A stretch of DNA of 64,000 nucleotides from assembly GCF_002845275.2 (NCBI RefSeq), contig NZ_CP088149.1, positions 4,708,501 through 4,772,500 on the forward strand, in the 5' to 3' direction. Shown in pieces: positions 1 to 9,440 of the stretch. Each line of letters opens with the position of its first letter. The first letter of the stretch is position 1. A program made the position numbers and the translations under genes. Under the pieces are notes generated by a model. That model was not told the DNA's origin. It made no database searches and worked only from the letters and a program-made list of their open reading frames with translations. Source of the DNA: Pseudomonas sp. S06B 330 (GTDB lineage: Bacteria > Pseudomonadota > Gammaproteobacteria > Pseudomonadales > Pseudomonadaceae).

Positions 1-679
1 GTTTCTGCGCCCTGCCTGAGTAAACACTGGCGCCTTCAATGCCGATGAACACGAACACCGTCACCAGCATCATGTTGCGCACCTGATCGAGCACGCTGCC
101 GAATTTCGGATTGCTCAAGCCCCAGATGTCGCGCGTGAAGATGTCGGCACGAAACGCCACCGCGGCGATGATGATGAACATCACCAGCGGCACGATTTTG
201 GCCACGGTGGTCACCTGGTTGATGAACGCGGCCTCTTTGATGCCGCGCAACACCAGGAAGTGGACAGCCCACAGCAGCAGCGACGCGCAGGCAATGGCAA
301 TCGGTGTGTTGCCCTCGCCGAATACCGGAAAGTAAAAACCCAGGGTGCTGAACAACAGAACGAAATAGCCGACGTTGCCCAGCCAAGCACTGATCCAGTA
401 GCCCCAGGCGGACGAAAAGCCCATGTAATCGCCGAAACCGGCCTTGGCATAGGCGTACACCCCCGAGTCGAGCTCCGGCTTGCGGTTGGCCAGGGTCTGG
501 AACACAAACGCCAGGGCCAGCATGCCCACCGCAGTAATGCCCCAGCCGATCAGTACCGCACCGACGTCGGCGCGCGCCGCCATGTTCTGCGGCAAGGAGA
601 AAATTCCGCCGCCGATCATCGACCCGACCACCAGCGCGATCAACGCACCCAGGCGCAATTTTTGTCCAGGTTCGGACAT
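1..679 (-). CDS. ArcD-like arginine/ornithine antiporter, second copy, partial (C-terminus outside window)
   Basis: This is an amino-acid antiporter of the APC superfamily, predicted to swap arginine and ornithine across the inner membrane. Translation from the ATG at 679 gives MSEPGQKLRLGALIALVVG and then the same [16 protein letters not shown] stretch found in the full-length ArcD at 1120. It also shares the RNMMLVTV and FIGIEGAS segments. The frame is open for 226 codons and leaves the window at base 1. A purine-rich AAGGGGA sits just upstream of the start. It is transcribed divergently from arcD, so the two look like duplicated antiporters. Substrate specificity may differ and cannot be read from sequence. 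Confidence 0.88.
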   Translation of the reverse strand, partial: MSEPGQKLRLGALIALVVGSMIGGGIFSLPQNMAARADVGAVLIGWGITAVGMLALAFVFQTLANRKPELDSGVYAYAKAGFGDYMGFSSAWGYWISAWLGNVGYFVLLFSTLGFYFPVFGEGNTPIAIACASLLLWAVHFLVLRGIKEAAFINQVTTVAKIVPLVMFIIIAAVAFRADIFTRDIWGLSNPKFGSVLDQVRNMMLVTVFVFIGIEGASVYSGRAQK

Positions 680-1119
680 GCACATCCCCTTTCTGTCTCG
701 TCTTTGTAACCTCAGGGGTTCACCCTGAGTTAAATATAGGCGCAGTTTAGGCGTTTATAGGTATTCCGTCTTTAAAACTATAACCCTCATAACTAGTGCG
801 TCTATACCAAACATACTAATTGGTGAGTTTTGTGCACCACTCGCGACGCTTCAAGTAAATAAGAAAAAATCTTGTCAAAAATTTGCTAAACCTGTGAAAC
901 GGGCTAGCTTCAAATCTCGCAGGCTGTCAGAGCGAATGCTCTAAATCACCATGGAGGTGCCTGTGTACGAGGCTTGCAGCATTGCCATCGGCATACTCCG
1001 GGGGAGCTCTTTCAGTCATTGACGCAATGGAATGCCCTATTAACTGACCTGAATCAGCTTATGAATACGTCGCTGGATTTACTCTAGCTTCATCTCTTCT
1101 CCTGATACGGAGTTATTCG
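680..1119. other. Intergenic control region between two divergent ArcD-type genes
   Basis: This is 440 bp without a convincing gene. The left half is AT-rich (730-900), as expected for a promoter region serving the left antiporter. A short hairpin AGAGC-GAAT-GCTCT lies at 930-943. The right end holds the candidate ANR box and promoter of arcD. Nothing else stands out. Confidence 0.7.
1044..1085 (+). promoter_or_regulatory. Candidate ANR (FNR-type) box and -10 element of the arcDABC operon
   Basis: CTGAC-CTGA-ATCAG at 1044-1057 resembles the ANR consensus TTGAT-N4-ATCAA and, as I recall it, the P. aeruginosa arcD box TTGAC-N4-ATCAG. Its centre (1050.5) lies 41.5 bp before position 1092. A -10-like TACTCT at 1080-1085 fits a start site at about 1092, so the geometry is that of a class II anaerobic activator site. 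The leader would be about 28 nt, with CGGAG at 1108-1112 as ribosome binding site for the ATG at 1120. Confidence 0.6.
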
Positions 1120-2547
1120 ATGTCAGACGCTCCCGGAAAACTACGACTTGGTGCCCTTGTTGCACTTGTAGTCGGCTCTATGATCGGCGGCGGGATCTTT
1201 TCGCTGCCACAAAACATGGCTGCCAGTGCTGATGTAGGCGCTGTTCTGATCGGCTGGGGCATCACCGCTATCGGTATGTTGACCCTGGCCTTTGTGTTCC
1301 AGACCCTGGCCAACCGCAAGCCGGATCTTGACGGTGGGGTGTATGCCTACGCCAAGGCTGGATTCGGCGATTACATGGGCTTTTCGTCCGCCTGGGGCTA
1401 CTGGATCAGTGCCTGGCTGGGCAACGTCGGCTACTTCGTCCTGCTCTTCAGTACCTTGGGCTACTTCTTCCCGATCTTTGGCGAGGGCAATACCCCGGCC
1501 GCCATCATCGGCGCTTCTGTGCTGCTCTGGGCCGTACACTTTTTGGTCCTGCGCGGGATCAAGGAAGCGGCGTTCATCAACCTGGTCACTACCGTGGCCA
1601 AGGTCGTGCCGCTGGCGCTGTTCATCCTGATCGCCCTGTTCGCATTCAAACTGGACATCTTTACCGCTGACATCTGGGGCACCATGAACCCGGACCTGGG
1701 CAGCGTGATGAACCAGGTGCGTAACATGATGCTGGTCACCGTCTGGGTATTCATCGGCATCGAAGGCGCGAGCATCTTCTCGGCCCGTGCTGAAAAGCGT
1801 TCGGACGTGGGTAAGGCCACCGTCATCGGCTTCATCACCGTGCTGCTGTTCCTGGTTCTGGTCAACGTGCTGTCGCTGGGCATCATGACTCAGCCTGAAC
1901 TGGCCAAACTGCAGAACCCTTCGATGGCTGCCGTGCTGGAGCACGTGGTAGGTCACTGGGGCGCAGTGCTGATCAGCGTCGGTCTGATCATCTCGCTGCT
2001 CGGTGCCCTGCTCTCCTGGGTGCTGCTGTGTGCCGAGATCATGTTCGCCGCCGCCAAAGACCACACCATGCCGGAGTTCCTGCGCCGCGAGAATGCCAAC
2101 CATGTGCCGGCCAATGCCCTGTGGCTGACCAACGCCATGGTGCAGATCTTCCTGGTCATCACCCTGTTCTCTGCCAGCACCTACCTGTCGCTGATCTACC
2201 TCGCTACTTCGATGATCCTGGTGCCTTACCTGTGGTCGGCGGCCTATGCCTTCCTGCTCGCACTGCGTAGCGAAACCTATGAGCAGGCCCTGGCTGAACG
2301 CAAGAAAGACCTGATCATCGGCGGCATTGCCCTGATCTACGCGCTCTGGCTGCTCTACGCCGGTGGCGTCAAATACCTGCTGCTCTCGGCCCTGCTCTAT
2401 GCCCCTGGCGTGATCCTGTTCGCCAAGGCCAAGCGCGAGGTCGGTCAACCCATCTTTACCAATGTGGAGAAGCTTCTCTTCGCCGCCGTGGTTGTTGGCG
2501 CCCTGGTGGCTGCCTATGGCCTCTACGACGGCTTCCTGACTCTGTAA
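1120..2547 (+). CDS. arcD: Arginine/ornithine antiporter ArcD
   Basis: This 475-residue inner-membrane protein exchanges external arginine for internal ornithine, feeding the arginine deiminase pathway that makes ATP without respiration. It is hydrophobic throughout, consistent with about 12-13 membrane segments, and carries the APC-type N-terminal motif [13 protein letters not shown] near residues 20-35. It is the first gene of arcDABC: arcA follows after about 30 bp. CGGAG lies 7 nt before the ATG. The upstream ANR-like box suggests induction at low oxygen. The identity rests on sequence character plus the complete arc operon behind it. Confidence 0.95.
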   Translation: MSDAPGKLRLGALVALVVGSMIGGGIFSLPQNMAASADVGAVLIGWGITAIGMLTLAFVFQTLANRKPDLDGGVYAYAKAGFGDYMGFSSAWGYWISAWLGNVGYFVLLFSTLGYFFPIFGEGNTPAAIIGASVLLWAVHFLVLRGIKEAAFINLVTTVAKVVPLALFILIALFAFKLDIFTADIWGTMNPDLGSVMNQVRNMMLVTVWVFIGIEGASIFSARAEKRSDVGKATVIGFITVLLFLVLVNVLSLGIMTQPELAKLQNPSMAAVLEHVVGHWGAVLISVGLIISLLGALLSWVLLCAEIMFAAAKDHTMPEFLRRENANHVPANALWLTNAMVQIFLVITLFSASTYLSLIYLATSMILVPYLWSAAYAFLLALRSETYEQALAERKKDLIIGGIALIYALWLLYAGGVKYLLLSALLYAPGVILFAKAKREVGQPIFTNVEKLLFAAVVVGALVAAYGLYDGFLTL

Positions 2548-2578
2548 CCCCCGTATTCGCAACTTGGAGGAAATAACC

Positions 2579-3835
2579 ATGTCCACGGAAAAAGTTAAGT
2601 ACGGCGTACATTCTGAAGCCGGCAAACTGCGCAAAGTGATGGTCTGCTCCCCTGGCCTGGCGCACCAGCGCCTGACGCCGAGCAACTGCGACGAGCTGTT
2701 GTTCGATGACGTCATCTGGGTCAATCAGGCCAAGCGCGACCACTTCGATTTCGTCACCAAAATGCGTGAGCGCGGCATCGAAGTACTGGAGATGCACAAT
2801 CTGCTGACCGACATCGTCGCGCAGCCTGAAGCGCTGAAATGGATCCTCGACCGCAAGATCACCTCGGACACCGTCGGTGTCGGCCTGACCAACGAAGTAC
2901 GCAGCTGGCTCGAAGGCCTGGAGCCACGTCATCTGGCCGAGTTCCTGATCGGCGGCGTGGCCGGTGAAGACCTGCCGGAAAGCGAAGGCTCCGGTGTGAT
3001 CAAGATGTACCGCGATTACCTGGGCCACTCCAGCTTCCTGCTGGACCCGCTGCCAAACACCCAGTTCACTCGCGACAACACTTGCTGGATCTACGGCGGC
3101 GTAACCCTGAACCCGATGTACTGGCCAGCGCGACGTCAGGAAACCCTGCTGACCACCGCGATCTACAAGTTCCACCCTGAGTTCACCGGTGCCGACTTTG
3201 AAATCTGGTACGGCGACCCGGATCAGGACCACGGCAAAGCAACCCTGGAAGGTGGCGACGTCATGCCAATCGGCAACGGCGTAGTCCTGATCGGTATGGG
3301 CGAGCGCACCTCGCGTCAGGCCATCGGCCAACTGGCCCAGTCGCTGTTTGCCAAAGGCGCCGTCGAGAAAGTTGTGGTTGCCGGCCTGCCGAAGTCCCGT
3401 GCAGCGATGCACCTGGACACCGTGTTCAGCTTCTGCGACCGCGACCTGGTCACTGTCTTCCCTGAAGTGGTCAAGGAAATTGTGCCGTTCGTCATCCGTC
3501 CAGACAGCAGTAAGCCGTATGGCATGGACGTGCGTCGCGAAAACAAAACCTTCATCGAAGTGGTCGCCGAATCCCTCAACCTGAAGAAACTGCGCGTCGT
3601 CGAAACTGGCGGCAACAGCTTCGCCGCTGAACGCGAGCAGTGGGATGACGGTAACAACGTGGTGGCTGTTGAGCCGGGTGTGGTCATCGGTTATGACCGC
3701 AACACCTACACCAACACTCTGCTGCGCAAGGCCGGTATTGAGGTCATCACCATCAGCGCCGGCGAACTGGGCCGGGGCCGTGGCGGCGGTCACTGCATGA
3801 CCTGCCCAATCGTTCGTGACCCTATCGACTACTAA
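2579..3835 (+). CDS. arcA: Arginine deiminase ArcA
   Basis: Arginine deiminase hydrolyses arginine to citrulline and ammonia in the cytoplasm, the first step of the pathway. The protein is 418 residues, the usual length. The C-terminal GGGHCMTCP motif places the nucleophilic cysteine at residue 406, the position known for the P. aeruginosa enzyme. I chose the ATG at 2579 ([20 protein letters not shown]) because TTGGAGGA at 2565-2571 is correctly spaced for it; an in-frame codon at 2564 lies upstream of that site. It sits between arcD and arcB in one operon. Confidence 0.97.
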   Translation: MSTEKVKYGVHSEAGKLRKVMVCSPGLAHQRLTPSNCDELLFDDVIWVNQAKRDHFDFVTKMRERGIEVLEMHNLLTDIVAQPEALKWILDRKITSDTVGVGLTNEVRSWLEGLEPRHLAEFLIGGVAGEDLPESEGSGVIKMYRDYLGHSSFLLDPLPNTQFTRDNTCWIYGGVTLNPMYWPARRQETLLTTAIYKFHPEFTGADFEIWYGDPDQDHGKATLEGGDVMPIGNGVVLIGMGERTSRQAIGQLAQSLFAKGAVEKVVVAGLPKSRAAMHLDTVFSFCDRDLVTVFPEVVKEIVPFVIRPDSSKPYGMDVRRENKTFIEVVAESLNLKKLRVVETGGNSFAAEREQWDDGNNVVAVEPGVVIGYDRNTYTNTLLRKAGIEVITISAGELGRGRGGGHCMTCPIVRDPIDY

Positions 3836-3904
3836 ACGACCATCCACCCGGCCGCACCTATCCGGTGCCGGCCGGGCCGATCACCGAATCCAAGGAGAAT
3901 CATC

Positions 3905-4915
3905 ATGGCGTTCAACATCCACAACCGTAACCTGCTGAGCCTGGAACACCACACCCCTCGCGAGTTGCGCTACCTGCTGGACCTGTCCCGCGACCTGAAA
4001 CGTGCCAAGTACACCGGCACCGAGCAGCAGCACCTCAAAGGCAACAACATTGCGCTGATTTTCGAGAAAACCTCGACCCGCACCCGTTGCGCTTTTGAAG
4101 TCGCAGCCTATGACCAGGGCGCCAACGTCACCTACATCGACCCTAACTCCTCGCAGATCGGCCACAAAGAAAGCATGAAGGACACCGCACGTGTTCTGGG
4201 CCGCATGTATGACGCCATCGAGTACCGTGGCTTCAAACAGGAAATCGTTGAAGAGCTGGCCAAGTTTGCTGGCGTTCCGGTGTTCAACGGCCTGACCGAT
4301 GAATACCACCCAACCCAGATGATCGCCGACGTGCTGACCATGCGTGAGCACGCCGACAAGCCGATCCACGAGATCAGCTACGTCTACCTGGGTGACGCCC
4401 GCAACAACATGGGTAACTCGCTGCTGCTGATCGGCGCCAAACTCGGCATGGACGTGCGCATCTGCGCCCCGAAAGCCCTGTGGCCCCATGACGACCTGGT
4501 TGCCCGCTGCAAGAAATATGCGGAAGAAAGCGGCGCACGCATCACCCTGACCGAAGATCCAAAAGCCGCAGTCAAGGGCGTCGACTTCATCCACACCGAC
4601 GTTTGGGTGTCGATGGGCGAGCCAGTTGAAGCCTGGGCCGAGCGTATTCAGCAACTGCTGCCTTACCAGGTCAACGCCGAGCTGATGAAAGCCACCGGCA
4701 ACCCACGGACCAAGTTCATGCACTGCCTGCCAGCGTTCCACAACTCCGACACCAAAGTCGGCAAGCAGATTGCTGAGCAGTATCCAAACCTGGCCAACGG
4801 TATCGAAGTCACCGACGACGTGTTCGAGTCGCCAGCCTGCATCGCCTTCGAGCAAGCGGAAAACCGCATGCACACCATCAAGGCGATCCTGGTTTCGACC
4901 CTCGCGGACCTGTAA
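3905..4915 (+). CDS. arcB: Catabolic ornithine carbamoyltransferase ArcB
   Basis: ArcB converts citrulline and phosphate to ornithine and carbamoyl phosphate, the second deiminase-pathway step. The 336-residue protein has the carbamoyl-phosphate motif STRTR at 57-61, the SMGEP loop and the HCLPAFH motif near the C-terminal third, all diagnostic of ornithine carbamoyltransferases. AAGGAGA lies about 8 nt before the ATG. The catabolic assignment comes from its place between arcA and arcC; a separate anabolic argF is expected elsewhere in a Pseudomonas genome. A short GC-rich dyad lies in the gap after arcA. Confidence 0.96.
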   Translation: MAFNIHNRNLLSLEHHTPRELRYLLDLSRDLKRAKYTGTEQQHLKGNNIALIFEKTSTRTRCAFEVAAYDQGANVTYIDPNSSQIGHKESMKDTARVLGRMYDAIEYRGFKQEIVEELAKFAGVPVFNGLTDEYHPTQMIADVLTMREHADKPIHEISYVYLGDARNNMGNSLLLIGAKLGMDVRICAPKALWPHDDLVARCKKYAEESGARITLTEDPKAAVKGVDFIHTDVWVSMGEPVEAWAERIQQLLPYQVNAELMKATGNPRTKFMHCLPAFHNSDTKVGKQIAEQYPNLANGIEVTDDVFESPACIAFEQAENRMHTIKAILVSTLADL

Positions 4916-4926
4916 CCCATCACTTC

Positions 4927-5013
4927 TGTGGGAGCCGGCCTTGCCGGCGATGACATCAGCGCCGTCTCAAGCACTGCGCGGTGCCTGCATCGCTGGCAAG
5001 GCCAGCTCCCACA
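4927..5013. repeat. REPIN (paired inverted REP) between arcB and arcC
   Basis: Two REP sequences in inverted orientation, GTGGGAGCCGGCCTTGCCGG... at the left and ...GCTGGCAAGGCCAGCTCCCAC at the right, enclose about 35 bp. Each half can fold on itself and the pair can form a long hairpin. It lies inside the arc operon, between the arcB stop and the arcC start, where it could stabilise the upstream mRNA or dampen arcC expression. Confidence 0.9.
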
Positions 5014-5047
5014 AAAGCTTCGCTTCCTATGCCAAAAGGACATCATC

Positions 5048-5980
5048 ATGCGTATCGTTGTTGCATTGGGCGGCAACGCCCTGCTGCGCCGTGGCGAACC
5101 CATGACCGCGGACAATCAGCGCGCCAATATCCGCATCGCCACTGAACAGATCGCCAAGATTCATCCCGGCAACGAACTGGTCATCGCTCACGGTAATGGC
5201 CCGCAAGTTGGCCTGCTGTCGCTACAGGCGCAATCCTACAAGCCCGACGAAGCCTATCCTCTCGACGTCCTCGGGGCGGAAACCGAAGGCATGATCGGCT
5301 ACATCATCGAGCAAGAGCTGGGTAACCTGCTGCCGTTCGAAGTGCCATTCGCCACCCTGCTGACCCAGGTTGAAGTCGATGGTAAAGATCCGGCGTTCAA
5401 GGATCCGACCAAATTTATCGGCCCGGTCTACAGCAAGGAAGACGCCGAACGCCTGGCCAAAGAAAAAGGCTGGGTGGTCAAACCCGACGGTGACAAATTC
5501 CGTCGAGTGGTCGCCAGTCCACGTCCGAAGCGCATTTTCGAAATCCGTCCAATCACCTGGCTGCTGGAAAAGAAGACCGTGGTGATCTGTGCCGGTGGTG
5601 GTGGCATCCCGACCATGTACGACGACAGCGGCAAGCTGTTGAGCGGTGTAGAAGCGGTGATCGACAAAGACCTGTGCTCGTCGTTGCTGGCTCAGGAGCT
5701 CAAAGCCGATCTGCTGGTCATCGCCACAGACGTTGACGCGGCTTACATCGACTGGGGCAAACCGACCCAGAAAGCTGTCGCCGAGGCTCACCCCGACGAA
5801 CTTGAGCGGCTTGGTTTCGCCGCCGGTTCCATGGGCCCGAAAGTCCAGGCTGCCTGCGAATTTGCCCGCAATACCGGCAAAGTCGCGGTCATCGGCTCGC
5901 TGCCTGATATCGAAGGCATCGTCAAAGGTACTGCAGGTACCCGTGTCAGTACGGCCAAGCCTGGAATAAGCTACCGTTGA
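5048..5980 (+). CDS. arcC: Carbamate kinase ArcC
   Basis: Carbamate kinase makes ATP from carbamoyl phosphate and ADP, the energy-yielding last step of the deiminase pathway. The 310-residue protein has amino-acid-kinase motifs: [12 protein letters not shown] at the N-terminus, [19 protein letters not shown] and [12 protein letters not shown] chose the ATG at 5048 ([13 protein letters not shown]) with AAAGGA just upstream. A longer in-frame reading from 4928 would be translated from the REPIN and is rejected. It is the last arc gene, followed 8 bp later by a strong terminator. Confidence 0.97.
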   Translation: MRIVVALGGNALLRRGEPMTADNQRANIRIATEQIAKIHPGNELVIAHGNGPQVGLLSLQAQSYKPDEAYPLDVLGAETEGMIGYIIEQELGNLLPFEVPFATLLTQVEVDGKDPAFKDPTKFIGPVYSKEDAERLAKEKGWVVKPDGDKFRRVVASPRPKRIFEIRPITWLLEKKTVVICAGGGGIPTMYDDSGKLLSGVEAVIDKDLCSSLLAQELKADLLVIATDVDAAYIDWGKPTQKAVAEAHPDELERLGFAAGSMGPKVQAACEFARNTGKVAVIGSLPDIEGIVKGTAGTRVSTAKPGISYR

Positions 5981-5987
5981 TGCAGTT

Positions 5988-6012
5988 GGGCGGACTTAGG
6001 GTCCGCCCTTTT
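5988..6012 (+). terminator. Rho-independent terminator of arcDABC
   Basis: A perfect 8-bp stem GGGCGGAC/GTCCGCCC with the 5-nt loop TTAGG is followed by TTTTC, just after the arcC stop. Confidence 0.9.
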
Positions 6013-6034
6013 CAACCTTCCAGAGGAGCCTTTC

Positions 6035-6397
6035 ATGGCCACGTTCACACCCGGTCATCTGCACATCGAGCGTCATGCACTGACCAAGGACGACGTCAGT
6101 TACGACATTAACCTTGATTATGAAGTTGCCACCGACCCCAAGGAAGGTAAAGGCATACAGTTCAAAATGCATGGAACGATCCAGGGCAAGGACATGAACG
6201 AACCGTTCTTTCTGCCCAAGGAACAAGCCTACAACTTCGCCAGCAACGTAACGAAAATCGCTGAGAAGTATGGTATTCCCAAGCACCTGAGCAACATTGG
6301 CTCGGTACACAAGCACTACGACGCCATGTTCGAGGACGTACGTGTTCAACTGAACATGAAATCCGGCGACCCGGTAAATCCAGAACATTTCGAGTAA
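6035..6397 (+). CDS. DUF5064-family conserved hypothetical protein
   Basis: This is a 120-residue soluble protein with no signal peptide or membrane segment. I recognise it as the DUF5064 type found next to the arc genes in Pseudomonas, but no function is known to me. It begins MATFTPGHLHIERHALTKDD and alternates charged and aromatic residues, suggesting a small beta-rich fold. AGAGGAG lies about 7 nt before the ATG at 6035. It is separated from arcC by a strong terminator, so it probably has its own promoter or depends on readthrough. A REPIN follows it. Confidence 0.8.
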   Translation: MATFTPGHLHIERHALTKDDVSYDINLDYEVATDPKEGKGIQFKMHGTIQGKDMNEPFFLPKEQAYNFASNVTKIAEKYGIPKHLSNIGSVHKHYDAMFEDVRVQLNMKSGDPVNPEHFE

Positions 6398-6408
6398 CCA
6401 CTCGACCC

Positions 6409-6483
6409 CATCGCTGGCAACGCCAGCTCCCACCGGGTGTGTGAAGACTGCAGACCGTTGTGGGAGCCGGCCTTGCCGGCGAT
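6409..6483. repeat. REPIN between the DUF5064 gene and gcsR
   Basis: Two inverted REP copies: ATCGCTGGCAACGCCAGC ending CTCCCAC at 6409-6433, and GTGGGAGCCGGCCTTGCCGG from 6460. They are followed by a short GACCGC/GCGGTC hairpin (6486-6501). Confidence 0.88.
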
Positions 6484-6548
6484 TCGACCGCAAAGCGGTC
6501 GCAAGGCATACTTGCCCACTTCGGCAGCCTTGAACCGTCCTCCCTCCT

Positions 6549-8057
6549 ATGCGCATCCACGTCAGCTTCATCGACCGCGTCGGTATCACCCAGGAAGTGC
6601 TGGCCCTGCTCGGTGCCCGCAATCTCAATCTGGATGCCGTGGAGATGGTGCCACCCAACGTCTACATTGATGCCCCGACCCTCAGCCCAGCCGTGCTCGA
6701 AGAACTGCACGACGCGCTGTTCGAAGTGCGTGGCGTGCAGTCGGTAGACGTGGTCGACATCCTCCCCGGCCAGCGCCGCCACCTGCAGCTCGATGCTCTT
6801 CTGGCCGCCATGAGCGACCCGGTGCTGGCCGTGGACAGTGCCGGCCAGGTGCTGCTGGCCAACCCCGCGCTGATCGCCCTCTGCGGCCGTGAGTCGGCCG
6901 GGCGTTCGGTAGGCGAGCTGTTCGATGACCCCGCCCTGCTGCAGGCCCTGCTGGACAACAACTTCCACCTGCCGATGCGCGAAATGCAGCTCAACGGCCA
7001 GAGCCTGCTGCTCGATGCCACCCCTATCACCAATGTTGGCGGCCTGCTGACCCTCTACCCGCCCAACCGCATGGGCGAACGCCTGTCGGCCCTGCACCAC
7101 GAACATGCCGAAGGCTTCGACGCACTTCTCGGTGAGTCCCCGGCGATCCGCACGCTCAAAGTCCGCGCCCTGCGCGTCGCGGCCCTCGATGCGCCACTGC
7201 TGGTGCATGGCGAGACAGGCACCGGCAAGGAGCTGGTGGCTCGCGCGTGCCATGCCACCAGCAGCCGCCACACGGCGCCATTCCTTGCGCTCAACTGCGC
7301 CGCGCTGCCAGAGAGCCTGGCCGAGAGCGAACTGTTCGGCTACGCACCCGGCGCGTTCACCGGTGCGCAGCGTGGTGGCAAACCCGGGCTGATGGAACTG
7401 GCCAACCAGGGCACGGTGTTTCTCGACGAGATTGGCGAGATGTCACCTTACCTGCAGGCCAAACTGCTGCGTTTTCTCAGTGACGGCAGCTTCCGCCGCG
7501 TGGGAGGCGACCGTGAGGTGAAGGTCGATGTGCGTATCATCAGCGCCACCCACCGCGACCTGGAGCGCATGGTCGCCGAAGGCACCTTCCGTGAAGACCT
7601 GTTCTACCGCCTGAATGTGCTCAATCTGCAGGTACCGCCACTGCGTGAGCGTGGCCAGGACATACTCATGCTCGCGCACTATTTCATGCAGCAAGCCTGC
7701 ACGCAGATCCAGCGCCCAGCTTGCCGCCTGACACCAGCCACCCACTCGGCACTGCTGGCCAACCCCTGGCCGGGTAACGTACGCCAGCTGCAGAACGTGA
7801 TATTCCGCGCCGCGGCCATCTGTGAAAGCAACCTGGTGGACATCGGCGACCTGGACATCGCCGGTACCTCGGTAGCGCGCGGTCAGGATGGTGAGGTGGC
7901 GAGCCTGGAGCAGGCCGTGGGTGATTTTGAGCGCGAGCTGCTGCAGCGTCTGTATGCCAGCTACCCGTCCACCCGGCAGTTGGCCGGGAGGTTGCAGACA
8001 TCGCACACTGCCATTGCCCAGCGGTTGCGCAAATATGGCATTCCCGACAAGGCCTGA
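6549..8057 (+). CDS. gcsR: TyrR-like sigma-54 enhancer-binding regulator, probable GcsR
   Basis: This 502-residue activator has three parts: an N-terminal ACT domain (about 1-75) and PAS-like segment (about 80-180) for ligand sensing; an AAA+ domain with Walker A GETGTGKE at 221-228, GAFTGA at 268-273 and Walker B GTVFLDEIGE at 288-297; and a C-terminal helix-turn-helix (about 476-498). The intact GAFTGA loop means it should contact RpoN, unlike E. coli TyrR. P. aeruginosa GcsR has this architecture and activates glycine-cleavage genes in response to glycine. Here the gcv operon 1.7 kb downstream has matching sites and a sigma-54 promoter. The start lacks a clear ribosome binding site. PhhR is the main alternative. 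Confidence 0.82.
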   Translation: MRIHVSFIDRVGITQEVLALLGARNLNLDAVEMVPPNVYIDAPTLSPAVLEELHDALFEVRGVQSVDVVDILPGQRRHLQLDALLAAMSDPVLAVDSAGQVLLANPALIALCGRESAGRSVGELFDDPALLQALLDNNFHLPMREMQLNGQSLLLDATPITNVGGLLTLYPPNRMGERLSALHHEHAEGFDALLGESPAIRTLKVRALRVAALDAPLLVHGETGTGKELVARACHATSSRHTAPFLALNCAALPESLAESELFGYAPGAFTGAQRGGKPGLMELANQGTVFLDEIGEMSPYLQAKLLRFLSDGSFRRVGGDREVKVDVRIISATHRDLERMVAEGTFREDLFYRLNVLNLQVPPLRERGQDILMLAHYFMQQACTQIQRPACRLTPATHSALLANPWPGNVRQLQNVIFRAAAICESNLVDIGDLDIAGTSVARGQDGEVASLEQAVGDFERELLQRLYASYPSTRQLAGRLQTSHTAIAQRLRKYGIPDKA

Positions 8058-8185
8058 GTTGTTGTTCGCACGCCTTTGTTACCTACAGAGCGAAATCGCA
8101 AGGTTATTCAGAATTTTCCTAACCGTAGAGTGCTGACATTGCCCATAAACTCGCCCCCTCAAAGGCGTCCCCAGGCAACGTTCGC

Positions 8186-8197
8186 CTCTAATTAGAG
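8186..8197. promoter_or_regulatory. 12-bp perfect palindrome ahead of gltS
   Basis: CTCTAATTAGAG lies 15 bp before the gltS start codon and contains the only AT-rich core nearby. It could be an operator, or a small hairpin masking the weak ribosome binding site (AGAGTAA). No protein is identified. Confidence 0.3.
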
Positions 8198-8212
8198 CAA
8201 AGAGTAACCTGA

Positions 8213-9418
8213 ATGCTTGCACTCGATTTCTACGGCACACTTGTGGCCGCTTCCCTGGTGCTTTTACTAGGCCGCGGGCTTGTTACACGCGTTGGCTTCT
8301 TGCGCACTTACAATATTCCCGAACCGGTAGCCGGGGGGCTGCTGGTTGCCCTGCTGCTTCTGGGGCTGCGCGCCATGGAGCTGCAGGTTCAGTTTGATAC
8401 TTCACTGCAAACGCCCTTGATGTTGGCTTTTTTTGCCACCATCGGTTTGAGTGCCGATATCGCGAGCTTGAAGAAAGGCGGACGCATAGTCGGTATTTTC
8501 CTACTGGCAGTCACCGGACTGCTGCTGGTCCAGAACGCCATGGGTATCGCCCTGGCCAAGACACTGGGGCTCGATCCCTTGATGGGCTTGTTGTCCGGCT
8601 CGATTTCCTTGTCGGGCGGCCACGGCACGGGCGCTGCGTGGGGCGCGACCTTCAGTGAGAAATACGGTCTGGCGTCCGCCAGTGAGCTGGCACTGGCCGC
8701 TGCCACGTTTGGCCTGGTGCTGGGCGGGCTGATTGGCGGGCCTGTTGCCCGCTTGCTCATCAAGCGTGTCCAGACACCCGGCATGGAACATGAAATGCCC
8801 CGCGCCCCAAAAGGCTTTGAACAGCCGAACAAAGAGCGTTTGATTACGCCATTCACAATGATCGAAACGCTCGCGCTGATTGCGGTCAGCCTGATGGCCG
8901 GCACCCTCTTGAATAGCCTGCTCCACGGCAGCGCATTCGAATTGCCGACATTTGTTTGCGTTTTGTTTGTGGGTGTCCTGGTGCGCAACGGGCTTTCATT
9001 ATTAGGCGTGTATCAGGTTTTCGAGCGCGAAGTTTCAGTATTGGGCAATGTCAGCTTGTCGCTGTTTCTGGCGATCGCGCTGATGTCGCTCAAGCTATGG
9101 GATCTGGCGGCATTGGCATTGCCATTCTTCATTCTTCTGGCTGCACAGACATTGGTCATGGCGCTGTTTGCGATCTTCGTGACGTTCCGAATCATGGGCA
9201 GCAATTACGATGCGGCAGTGTTGGCAGCAGGACATTGCGGGTTCGGTCTTGGTGCAACGCCAACGGCCATCGCCAACATGCAGGCCGTGACGCAACGCTT
9301 CGGACCGTCGCAGATAGCCTTCCTGGCGGTACCAATGGTCGGCGCGTTCTTCATCGACATCATCAATGTCATCGTGATCAAGTTGTACTTGGCGTTGCCA
9401 TTCTTCGTCGCCGTTTGA
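8213..9418 (+). CDS. gltS: Sodium/glutamate symporter GltS
   Basis: GltS imports glutamate with sodium across the inner membrane. The 401-residue protein is strongly hydrophobic with two similar halves, as in the GltS fold. It contains the hallmark glycine-rich re-entrant loops: SLSGGHGTGAAWG near 130-145 and AAGHCGFGLGATPTAIANM near 340-360. The N-terminus MLALDFYGTLVAASLVLLLG fits the family. The ribosome site is weak. It lies between gcsR and the gcv operon on the same strand. A role in amino-acid supply is plausible but not shown to be linked to glycine. Confidence 0.93.
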   Translation: MLALDFYGTLVAASLVLLLGRGLVTRVGFLRTYNIPEPVAGGLLVALLLLGLRAMELQVQFDTSLQTPLMLAFFATIGLSADIASLKKGGRIVGIFLLAVTGLLLVQNAMGIALAKTLGLDPLMGLLSGSISLSGGHGTGAAWGATFSEKYGLASASELALAAATFGLVLGGLIGGPVARLLIKRVQTPGMEHEMPRAPKGFEQPNKERLITPFTMIETLALIAVSLMAGTLLNSLLHGSAFELPTFVCVLFVGVLVRNGLSLLGVYQVFEREVSVLGNVSLSLFLAIALMSLKLWDLAALALPFFILLAAQTLVMALFAIFVTFRIMGSNYDAAVLAAGHCGFGLGATPTAIANMQAVTQRFGPSQIAFLAVPMVGAFFIDIINVIVIKLYLALPFFVAV

Positions 9419-9440
9419 AAGCCCGGGTACGGCGTTCAGG

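Noticed and set aside
951..1022. A 23-codon open frame starting ATGGAGGTG upstream of arcD
   Set aside because: No ribosome binding site precedes it, it lies upstream of the predicted arcD promoter, and the peptide has no recognisable feature. Short frames of this size are expected by chance.
1019..1032. TTGAC-GCAA-TGGAA as a second ANR box
   Set aside because: The right half matches ATCAA poorly, and its position does not fit the predicted start site as well as 1044-1057.
4928..5047. An N-terminal extension of arcC beginning in the REPIN (MGAGLAGDD...)
   Set aside because: Carbamate kinases start at [13 protein letters not shown], which has its own ribosome site. The extension is translated repeat sequence. 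The same applies to the sdaA extension at 13040.
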